64,000 bases of DNA, taken from assembly GCA_018296165.2 (NCBI GenBank), contig JACKQL020000005.1, positions 1,116,001 to 1,180,000 on the forward strand. Reading direction: 5' to 3'. Under the pieces are notes generated by a model. It was not told the origin of the DNA. It saw only the letters and a program-made list of their open reading frames with translations, and searched no databases. This document shows positions 24,136-33,595 of the stretch, piece by piece; the first letter of the stretch is position 1; every line of letters begins with the position of its first letter. The position numbers were made by a program, and so were the translations under genes. This DNA comes from Termitomyces sp. T153. Its lineage: Eukaryota > Basidiomycota > Agaricomycetes > Agaricales > Lyophyllaceae.

Positions 24136-24466
24136 ATGTAAAGATATCTCAAGTCTAATTGGTGAATCTGCAAGTGCAGTGTGAGACAATGTAATGATAA
24201 TAAGAAAGACATACCTGTGAGTGCAATGTGAGATGACAAGTCTCACTGGCTGTGGTCATGAGTTAATAAGTAAGTGGAGACAATGGGGAGTATAAAGCAA
24301 GTGGCCAGCAATGTGGAGTACAAAGCAAGTGGCCAGAGGCCAAAGAGGTGAAAGAGATAAAGAGATAAATAGGATAAGAGATAGATAGATGAAAAGGTAG
24401 GTTGGTAAGTGGTTAATTGCCCAAATTAACCCTGGGCAACTACCACCTCACCCTTGCCCAATCTAA
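24136..24466 (-). repeat. Terminal direct repeat B of the YR element
   Basis: Partner of 19880-20209. It begins near aaagatatctcaagtctaat and ends at ttgcccaatct, and has the same internal 26 bp tandem unit. The gypsy LTR remnant starts immediately to its right. Confidence 0.8.
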
Positions 24467-24526
24467 TAGCAACTGATCCTGTGACTAATCACATGACCAA
24501 TCTCATGCATTGGCAGTTCCCTGACA

Positions 24527-25924
24527 TCACCCCTCTCTAGCATGCAGCATCTTAACACACTGAGTAGAAGAAGTCATGGATTGCCTGGTCAGCTGCTGAA
24601 AAGGGATAGATGCCTTGGATGGCTCTTGGGGCATTGGGATGTCTGTGGTAGAAGTCCTGGACCAGGGCAGGTGCATGCACATTGCCCTGTGGTTCTCAAG
24701 AGATGCCTTCAATGCCATATCCCTTCCACTTCACCTTGAGCTGCAGCTTCTCTTGGAATATCCTGCTATCCAAGATTTTCTCCACCTTATACTCCTCCTC
24801 ATCATTGACCAGGACTGGTGGTGGGGGTAGCTCAGAGCAGCAGCCAGGAATTGGATCTTCTGGTGCTGGGTAAAGTTTGACAATGTTGAAAACTGGGTGC
24901 AATTGGCATAGGCCTGCTAGGAGCTTAAGTTGGTATGCTAAAGGCCCCACTTTCTTCTTAGCTATAAAGGGGCCAAGATGATGATGTGACAGTTTTTGAG
25001 ATGGCCTTGTTGTCTTAATATCTGAGCTATCCAAGTACACATAGTCCCCTGACTTGTAAACCAGGGCTGGTGTCTGACAACAGTCATAGTAGCATGCCAT
25101 GTTGTTCTTGGCCTTTACTAACACAGCCTTTGCCTCCTTCTGTGCCCTCTTCATCCTGTCCACAAACTCATTTATAGAGCCATTCTCAGAAGGGCATGCA
25201 CAAGGTTTGAATCCCATGTGGGAGTGCCTGCCAGTGTCCAGAAAAAATGGAGTCATCTGCATGGAAGAGTGAACATGGTTGTTATACTAGAACTCAGCAT
25301 CTGGCAGAAGCTCATCCCAGTCATCCTGCCTCTCATTGCAAAAAAAGCAGAGATACTGTTCCAGTCTCTGATTAACACACTCCATCTGCCCATCTGATTG
25401 AGGATAATAGGCAGTGGTGGTATGGAGCTTCACTCCAATAAGATGGTACAGTTTTTGAGTAAACTCTGCCACAAACTGGGGCCTCAGTCAGAGACATACC
25501 CATCAGACAGACCATGGAGCTTCCAGATATTCTTGCAATACAGACTAGCTACTCCCAAGGCAGAGCATGTTGTGTGGGTAGGGATAAAGTGGGCTTGTTT
25601 ACTATAGAGGTCCACCACTATCATCACTGCATTGTATCCATGAGCATCTGAGAGTTCCACAATGAAATCCACCTATGCAACACTCCAGCAGGCAGCTGAA
25701 ATAGGGAGCAGGTGGAGCTGGCCTATGGGTGGCTAGTGATAAGGCTTGGTATGGACATAGAGATCACAGGTGGTAGTATAGGTGCCTACATATTGAGAGA
25801 TCTGTGGCCACCAATAGTTCTGGGATACCAGCTCCAGTATCTTCCATTTTCTGGGATGTCCAGCTATCCGAGAGTCATGATGTTGTTCTACAATGTGCCA
25901 GCAAAGTTCTGGAATGTTAGGCAC
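24527..25924 (-). pseudogene. Gypsy integrase plus chromodomain, broken
   Basis: The zinc-binding start (HDSRIAGHPRKWKILELVSQ, with CDLYVHTK where the last Cys is Tyr) lies at 25924-25733. The catalytic core follows with MDFIVELSDAHGYNAVMIVVD, then PQSDGQMECVNQRLEQYL containing the catalytic Glu. The C-terminal GPF/Y-like module is HHHLGPFIAKKKVGPLAYQL. The chromodomain (EEYKVEKILDSRIFQEK, KVKWKGYGIEGISWEP) sits at about 24700-24790 and would direct insertion to methylated-histone chromatin. Stops and a frameshift split the region into at least five open pieces. It ends at the polypurine tract. Confidence 0.85.
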
Positions 25925-26455
25925 ATAAATACATGCTCTGAAGGTCAGAAGCCCATCCTGAAGACTCTACTCATCTGCATGCACTGACTTAACTCTGCTT
26001 GCCCATTGAGCTTGTAGGGCTTGTGCTGCCTGGGCAACTGCATCCTCCTGCACACCCTCTCAGTTCTCTCTTTGGATGTCTCTAAGGAAGTTTGCCTCAT
26101 CTCCTTGAACTACAATCCTTTCTAGCACACAAATAACAAAGAGCTTAGGCTTAAGGAGGACAATATTGTTGTTATCTCCTGCTCCTGTGCTGTGGTCAGC
26201 CTGCCTAGACAATCCATCTGGTTTGCCTATGCTCTGTCCAAGTTTGTGATGCAGTGAGAAGTCAAAGTTGGCTAGATACAGGGACTACCAAGCCTAGCAT
26301 TGATTGAGTTTCTTAGCAGAACAGAAGTACTCAAGGTCCTTGTGGTCTGTCCAGACTTCAAACTTATGCTATGTGCCCTCCAGGAAGTGCTACCATCCTT
26401 TAAAGGACCAAATAATTGCCAGCATCTCCTTGTCATGGATCTCAAATTTCTTGTA

Positions 26456-27433
26456 TTAAGGCTCTTTGAGTAGAAGGCTACTGGATGCCATTTGCCATCC
26501 TCCTTTGACTGCTAGGAGAGGACTGCTCCTGTAGCAAAGTCCAAGCCATCCACTTCCACACAGAATGGAGTCATCATCAGGAAACAGGAGGACTGGCTTT
26601 GAGGTTACAGCTTGCCTGAGAGCATTGAAGGCAGCCTGCTGTGGGGGCTCCCACTGCCATACTGTATCCTTAACTGTGAGGTTAAAGAGGGGGCATGCAT
26701 GGTGGGAGAAATCCTGTATAAACCTCCAGTAGAAATTGACAAAGCCAAGAAAGGCCTGCACTTCCTTCTTGTTTCTTGGCTCTGGCCACTCTGCTACACC
26801 TGCCACTTTCATGGGGTCCATCTTGGCCATTCCATGCAAGATGATCATGTGCAGGTACTTCACCTTAGTCTGCTCAAATTTACACTTCTCAGGCTTTAAA
26901 TAGAGCTGGTGTTGGTGGAGGCATTCCAAAACAATGCACATGATCTGACAATGCTCCTCCAGAGTTTTAGTGTAGATGAGAATATCATCCAGATATACAC
27001 AGACAACACCCTCTACAATCAGATCATGGAAAATGTCATTCATCATAATCTGGAAGGTGGCTGGGCTATTGGTGAGCCCAAAGAACATCACCAGAGGTTC
27101 AAAGAGTCTGCAATTGGTTCAGAATGCTGCCTTCTACTCATTCCCTTCTTTTATGTGCACATTGTTGTAGCCTCAATGGACTTCCAACTTTGTGAAGTAT
27201 TGTGTGCCTTGAAAGTTGTTGACAAGTTCTGAGATGAGTGGCAAAGAATAGCAATCCTTCACTGTCATTGCATTCAAGACACAATAGTCTCGAACTAGAT
27301 GAAGAGACCCATCCTTTTTCTTAATAAAAAAGACTGAGGAGGCCATTGGAGATTTGGAGGGTTGTATTTGTCCTGAGCTGAGATTTTCTTGCAAGAAGGC
27401 ATCCAGTTTATCCTGCTCATGGAGCATGAGCAA
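26456..27433 (-). pseudogene. Gypsy reverse transcriptase, broken
   Basis: Frames read KKKDGSLHLVRDYCVLNAMT (RT domain 2), MMFFGLTNSPATFQIMMN and the intact catalytic box VCVYLDDILIY near 26975, then KCKFEQTKVKYLHMIIL, EVQAFLGFVNFYWRFIQDFS and the start of RNase H. A frameshift or stop separates the first and second pieces at about 27100-27170. RNase H decays after LFPDDDSILCGSG. Confidence 0.85.
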
Positions 27434-27638
27434 ATAGACCTTACAGCTGGAGGGCTCAGCATTTAGTATCAGCTCAATTGCATGATCTCATTGCTTGTGC
27501 TCTGGAAGCAAATCAAAAGAGGCCTTAGAAAATACATCCTTAAAGTCATGGAGGTAATTGGGAATTGTGCTATGAAAGGGTTTGGGCTGTGATTTTTCCA
27601 AATGCCTCTGTCAGACATTGAGAAGTAGTCTGACTGGC

Positions 27639-28124
27639 TCATATCTCTGCCACTGTAGGAGGGGGGTAGAGGGTTGTAGCATAGATCTGATCATCCACTT
27701 CTATGGTTTCATCTGGAGACTCTGCATCTGGAGTACAGGTCCATTCTCCTTCACCTCCCTCTTCCTCAGGAAATTCACACCCAACACCTGGGAAATTCTT
27801 GTAGAGGGCCTCTCTATGAGGGAATGCTAGAGAGGGGGGACTCAAGAGGTCAAGGTCAGCATAAGGGAGATGCCCAGCACAACAGGCATGCACAGCAGCA
27901 CATTCACAAATCTTGGCTCTCTGCTCCTGATGAGCTTCTTCTGCACAGGTAATGCAGTAACAGGGGCAACAACTTATCTTTACCTCACCCTTAGTCCAGT
28001 TAATCCCAGAGTTGTGTTCACACAGCCAGGTGAACCTCAAAATCATGTCTTGCTTTCCCAAACTAGTGACAGGAAAAGTGGCTTGCTCTGAATGGTCTTG
28101 GCAGTGGAGGACTAGGTCCACCAC
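27639..28124 (-). pseudogene. Gypsy aspartic protease region, decayed
   Basis: Minus-strand translation carries VTSLGKQDMILRFTWLCEHN followed by SGINWTKGEVKISCCPCYC. This is the segment after the protease active site in chromoviruses, where an ILGxPWLxxxNPxIxW pattern is expected. The DTG active site itself would lie upstream in decayed sequence at about 28200-28260 and is not clearly readable. Position between gag and RT supports the call. Confidence 0.6.
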
Positions 28125-28544
28125 AGAGCAAATAGAGCCAGCTTCATTGAGTGTCCCATCAACATTTTACATGGAAATAGAATGGGAAAGGGGGTGAGTG
28201 GTGAGGCAGTGTCATTGTATATAGTCAGTATTGAGAAAGAGGCCTGTTGCCCCACTGTCAAGGAGAGCAACCACACTTTGGATCTGCTGGGTGTCTGTCA
28301 TCTCAATTTCTATCTATAGCTTCAAAGAGTTGGTTGAAGGGGTGGAAGCAACAACATAGCAATGGAAGAGACAGCATTCCCAGCAGAAATCTGGAGGCAT
28401 GGGCTAGGAGGTGTGTTTCTAGCAGAGACTTTAGCTAGAGAGGAAGTTTGTATGTCTGAGGAGGGGCTTATCATTTTGGGTATAGTATCAACAATGGCAA
28501 CAGATATCTTTGATTCTATAGACAGGGGGGTGAAACAATTGGCA

Positions 28545-29671
28545 CTAGGCAACAGTGGTGTACAGGTCATCTATTGCCCTTTTAAAAATCCTCAGACTCT
28601 GTAGTACCTCCTCCAATACATTGGCCACTTCATTGGACTGGATGGCTATAGGTGCATCCAAAGAGGGGGTTCCCATTGCATCCCAGGCTGCAAGAAATTG
28701 GATGAGCAGTTCTTTTTTCTCCAATGCAAATAGGTAGCAGACCTCTAGTTCTTGAAGATAGTAGTGGGCAAAGTGGCCCACCTTTCTGCAGCATTGACAC
28801 AGCAGAGGAGTAGAGGACTGCTGTTGAGAGGCATCAACATCCATTGGGACTTCTTGTGACAGGGAGCACAAGGGAGCAACATGCAATGGAAGGGAAAAAG
28901 TTGCACCTGCTTGTGGGGCTGCAAGAGCAGGCATAGAAGGGGGAGCTTGGGGGGTGAACCCACTACAAGTAAAAGGAATTGTTGAGAGTTGCATCCACTG
29001 CAGCTCACATTGCAGTCCTATTAACTGCCACTGCTCAAGTTGCAGACCATCTGGATATCCTGCCTGTTTGACTAAGGCACAAAAAGAGTCAATGTACTCA
29101 TTAAGTGACCACTTCCCTTGACTATACTGGGTTTGGTCTCAAAGGGAAAGAGCTACAGTTTCAGCAGGGTCAAGGGGAAAGAACTCAGCTTGGAACTCCT
29201 TCTCAAACTCCATCCAGCCAGAGAAACTCTCAATCTCTCCTGGGTGTTGAAAGATACACAGTGCATAGGTTGAAACTCAGCCAGCCTTCATGTAGGAGAG
29301 AACACAAGTAATTTTCAAGGCATCAGAGGCAAAGGCATCACTGCTCAGCTGGATATAGGTGATACAGGACTGGAGAAAACATTCTCCAGCTCTATGGCTC
29401 CCATCAAATATGTCAGGAAGTGTAGGGTGAGGAAGTTTAGATCAGAGTGCCAAAACCTCTCAGTTAGGTGCAGAAGAGAACCTTCCTGCAGCTGCTGGGG
29501 GTCCAGGAGGAGGAGTAGAAGTGAGGAGAAGATGTTCCAGATGGGCTTAGAGAGAAAGGGATACTGCTTCAGTAGTTTGATGGAGTCCAGTGAGTTTGGC
29601 AGTGTGAGAAGTAAGGGAGGCTTGGGTAAGTTGAACTTGTGTCTCCAGGGACAGCAAATGACTCCAGGCAT
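28545..29671 (-). pseudogene. Gypsy Gag with degenerate zinc knuckle
   Basis: Broken frames between the LTR and protease. The clearest piece (28994-28545) is Pro/Ala/Ser-rich, then reads LLCQCCRKVGHFAHYY. That is a CCHC knuckle spacing with the final Cys changed to Tyr. A helical charged stretch (KELLIQFLAAWDAMG) follows. The upstream part (29671-29345) is a shifted frame of the capsid region. Confidence 0.6.
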
Positions 29672-30121
29672 TGTCCTGGGGGCTTGAAGTGTCAGGGAGA
29701 GGTGCTGGAGGGGTTAGCTGAGTCATAGGAGGAGCACAGGAGGCACTAAAACACTGGTAGGGGAGAGACCTTTTGAAGGACCAGGTAGAAGCTCAGGTAA
29801 TCAAAAAAGCAGGCTCCCAGACCAAATCTGGAGACTTGTTCTGCTGTAAGAGTGACCTCTGGAGGCTGTGGCTCAATCACACAACTGGCAGAGGGAGATC
29901 CAAAGTCTATTCAGCACAGTACAATGTCTACAAGTAGGACTATACACCTGGCAGAGGGAGATCCGAAGAGAACAAGTCTGAGGATCTCCAATGCCAGGGT
30001 TCAGAAAATCTACTCAAGTCATGTGACCTTACCATGTGGCTTGTGCACAGAATGCACATGGCAACTGATCATGTGACCAATCACATGACCAAACACATGC
30101 ATTGGAGGTTCCAGAGCCTCC

Positions 30122-30494
30122 AGCTCTCCGGGACTTCACAGCTCTGGCTCGAGCTTCGGCCCCTCTCACTTTCAGAAGGGAAAACCAATGCTCGAGAACT
30201 GTTTCAGGACTCATGAAATTGTAATATTTCTTTTCCGCAAACCATGCTATGACTTTCAAAATTCTTCATCATCATCTATTCAACTCTACTGTCCATTCAA
30301 CTCTTCCAATGTCTCCTTCTTCTTCTCAATTTGTTGGCCTCGGATTAAACAAAAAATCACAAGAAAACATTAAAAAAAAAACGATTACGGGAATGAACGG
30401 GCCGGCCAGATCAACAGTCCGGACCACTTATCTGAATGAACCTTGAACCTTTTTTTCGATAGGGTCGCAAGAACCCGCTACTAAAGTAGCGGGA
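30122..30494. other. Spacer between gypsy LTR and duplicated FunK1 block
   Basis: CpG reappears abruptly to the right of about 30125, marking return to non-element DNA. No gene is seen. Confidence 0.45.
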
Positions 30495-33120
30495 ATTACA
30501 GGCTTAACCGCGCGCGCGTTGAACCTAAACCACAGTCAAAGTTTGTAAGCTTGACATTCTGACTTCGTCGGTCTGCGAGGTGCCCCCTGTCGCAAACGCT
30601 TTGGCTACTTCTTTTATCAGGAATCTAGACCTTGAAGCCGACTGTTCATTTTCTGGTATCAAGTTCGATCTAACTACTTAGTCACTTATTCAGGTGTTCT
30701 ACGATTTGTTCGTGACATATCTTGTAATCTCATTCTGTTGGCCTCGTGTCCCCCGATTCAATAAAATAACAAATTCGATAAAAGGTGAACCTACCCATTC
30801 TGACTCATCCGATTGTTCGCTCATCCCTCCACGCCCATGTCCTCACATCACTCAAAATTAAACTACGCTCCTTATAAATCGGCGACTACTGTTAGCATGC
30901 TTCGAACGAAGACGGCAATGGAGAAAATTGAAGCTGACGTAGACAGGGATATTCAAAATACTCTCCACACCATCGATACCGAGGAGATCTTCAAAACGAT
31001 CATTCCCGCAATGACTACAATAAACGGGAGCCTTGAAGCATTAACAAAGGATGGCAAGTACGATGGCGCCCGCTGGGCAGGATTTCCAAAGGAACCCCCA
31101 CTTGTCCTCCACCGCGATGTGAGCGCTGGGAACGTTCTGATATTTCAAGGGAAGGATGGCCCCCCTTACGGTCGCCTGATGGATTATGATCATGCAAAAA
31201 AGGCGGAAAATTATGATCTCTTCGGGACACGAAATCTCTCCCCCTCGCAGCTCGAGACGGAACGAGGCATCGTCCGCATTTCCGTTGAACATGCCTTGAA
31301 AAGAAAGGTAGACAATGATGTCCTTGACGTAGCCTTGAAGTGGTTCGACGACACGATCGACGCCAGTGGCTACATACGAACTGCCGCTCAATTTACCGGG
31401 GTAGTAGGTGAAAACGCTTCACAAAAACCTATTTGTGCGACTGATCTAGGATGGGGGGCCCTGTTGTAAGCTTGTCTTCCTTTAGTTGTTGTATTACGTC
31501 GTCACACCTCCATGCAGAACAAAACCTACAAATGGCCCGATTTTGCCAAACGTGATGCTGGCCCGGGAGAACGCACGGTAGGTCCATGTTCCCTTGGAAC
31601 ATGACAAGTGAATGTTAATATCTTCAAAGGGTACTCTTCCTTACATGGCTGGCGATGTAATCAATGAAAGATCTCTCCATAGTCCTGATGTGTGCGCAGA
31701 AGACAAACCATTCGTCCATGAGGCTATCCATGATGTCGAGTCTCTCCTCTGGGTCCTAGTTCGCTTCTGCTTAACCCGCAAGGGTCCTGGTATAAACATG
31801 CGGCGCGAAGATGAATTGGACAAACAATCTCCATCATACAATCGGGAACTCCGAGACACGGTCGTTGCTCTGTTTGAGGGCTCTGACGAAGTTTTGAAAA
31901 AGAAGAAGAGTTCCTTACACGGAGATTGGGAATCGTTTGAAGGGGAAGTTGTAGCGCACTTCCACCCTTATTTCGAACCCCTCAAACCCTATGTGCGCAG
32001 ATGGTGGACTACCCTGATTCTTGGCTACAAATATCGTGCGGAGGAATTCTACAACATTCATGATCACATAATTCGTATCCTCGATGAAGCCATTAAGGAG
32101 ATCGGGAAAACTTTGACCGAAGACGACGAGGCCACGAAAGCCGAAATCAACCGCAGAAAAATACACGTTTGGCTACTTTCAGACGTCAGGAATCGGTGAC
32201 ACCTCCTCTTGTTTCATCTCCCCTCAGTTCGCTTCCTAGCTCGCCTCAACCTTCGAGAAACACACCCCACCGCCATGCACTATCCCAGGATGACCCGGAA
32301 TCTCCCTCAGAACGATTGCATGCCCAGAAGAAGCTTAAGTGGTAGAGATATCCAGTATCAAGTTATCGCAATATATAATATTCCAGATATATCAATTGGG
32401 ATGGCAGTATCAAAGTTACTGTATTGTGGTCTTATACAATACGGTACCCAGGTCCAAGTAGCCGATAGCTGAATTATGCGTTCAGAGTCATACGCAGGAT
32501 GTTGGACCATAAAAACTGACTGGGGGATTGATGAGAAAGATAATCAGAGCATTAATGCTAAGCTGCAACGTTGAAAATGCGGTGTCTTGCTCTGGACGTG
32601 AAGAGAAAAATCGAAACTAAAGGGCGGCGAGACACCCCAAGGAAATTTTGAACGCGATGCGAAGAAACAAAAGTAAAAGACAAAAATGACAGAGGGAAAT
32701 GACGCAAAAACAAAATCCTGTTTGTGCAACGGCCAGGCCGAGAGAAGCCTTGTCACGGTCCGAACCCCCGTGGTTTGCAGCTCACGTTGACTACGGAATT
32801 CAAGAGGCCGGAAGTTGTCTAGTCTGAAACTTTGTATGCTTAGCTGCGTGCAGGAACTTGGCAACAGAGCACACTGTCGAAAAAGTAGTCAAGAGCGGCG
32901 AAACACCCCCAAGGAAATTCTGCACACGGTTTGGGGTGCAAAAAACAGATTAACAAGGCTGCTCCGACCTTCACGTTCATGTTATAGTATACAATTCAAC
33001 GATGTATAAGAATACGAATACTCGAGAACGCAATGCAAGGTAGTATAATCTCATTTTCCGTGGCAACTTTCCAGGGTATGTCGACGATTGCGAGTGTCAC
33101 GTCTTTGATTGCCACTAGTG
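30495..33120 (+). repeat. Segmental duplication, copy B (FunK1 block)
   Basis: Direct-orientation partner of 10765-14962, similar throughout but shorter by the 1552-base internal deletion and several small indels. Both flanks of the kinase gene are included, so the copy arose from DNA and not from mRNA. The introns at the 31470 and 31580 positions are retained. Confidence 0.9.
30837..32345 (+). pseudogene. FunK1 kinase, internally deleted and frameshifted copy
   Basis: Starts like the intact copy (MSSHHSKLNYAPYKSATTVS). After GFPKEPP it jumps in frame to LVLHRDVSAGNVLI, skipping the sequence equivalent to 11377-12928. That removes the N-lobe region and four introns. The open frame then runs through GRLMDYDHAKK to LGWGALL, where six G residues replace four (about 31453), shifting the frame before the conserved intron. 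A ten-base deletion near 32165 shifts it again, so the Ser/Pro tail is lost. The C-lobe reading frame (GTLPYMAGD, HDVESLLWVLVRFCL) is otherwise well preserved. A protein from the first part would lack the ATP-binding lobe. Confidence 0.85.
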
Positions 33121-33595
33121 AAGCAACAAACTCAAACGAAACGACAAAAATATAACTTATAGTGTTTTCAATAATAATGGTCTTTTCACCCGTTGGGGCA
33201 TTTTTTTTGCCCTGTCAAGATAAACCTTCCGTACAATTTGAACGTATACCGACGATAATAACCCGCGAGGGCTAGACTCATCACAGGTACAGTAACAGAA
33301 CAACCACACGGGGAAGTCGAATGAATCTATCGCTATTTTGTGTTGTCAAGTAATACGGTACGGCTTGTTTAGGAGAGGACAAATGATTGGAAATACATAA
33401 CTAATGATCAGGTGGGCCCTCGCAACCACTCGTACTCAGCAAATTATACTGTAGTATATCCAATATTACCAGCATTATCCCTCTCTCTAACTATTCAGCT
33501 GTTCTGTTCAACCAGAGCTCGAAAACTAGCCGTTCTACATCCTTTCGAGACTCATTGATATACAGGACGAGTACAGTTGGTCGATATTGTCAACC
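33121..33595. other. Intergenic, downstream of the peptidase gene
   Basis: AT-rich spacer with no open frame of note. It contains the 3' UTR of the minus-strand gene to its right. Confidence 0.45.

Larger units (their letters stand above)
21526..24186 (-). repeat. Right inverted arm of the YR complex
   Basis: Reverse complement of 17217-19871. Identity is uneven. The inner RT/RNase H part (21732-22292 against 19102-19662) encodes identical protein, while the outer gag part differs at several percent of residues. Confidence 0.85.
17217..24466. mobile_element. Tyrosine-recombinase retroelement complex with inverted arms
   Basis: A minus-strand element reads 24466 to 19880 in the order 330 bp repeat, gag, RT, RNase H, tyrosine recombinase, 330 bp repeat in the same orientation. 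A second, plus-strand copy of gag-RT-RNase H (17217-19871) faces it and lacks the recombinase. The two copies form 2.65 kb inverted arms around a 1.65 kb centre. Gene order and recombinase type place it with DIRS/Ngaro/PAT-like retroelements. Direct, not inverted, terminal repeats and no visible methyltransferase domain fit Ngaro/PAT better than DIRS1. All coding parts carry stops, and CpG is nearly absent. Confidence 0.8.
24467..30121 (-). mobile_element. Ty3/gypsy chromovirus, decayed, full coding order
   Basis: Minus-strand order from right to left is LTR remnant, gag, protease, RT, RNase H, integrase, chromodomain, polypurine tract, LTR start. The tract is agagaggggtga at 24538-24527, followed by TGTCAGGGAACTGCC, the expected LTR start. 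The 3' LTR survives for only about 60 bases (24526-24467) before the YR element begins. Its sequence matches 30060-30113 at the 5' end, which defines the left LTR. Every protein is interrupted by stops or frameshifts, and CpG is nearly absent. Confidence 0.85.

Noticed and set aside
26612..27232. Plus-strand frames over the gypsy RT
   Set aside because: Antisense shadows of the RT motifs, which read clearly on the minus strand.
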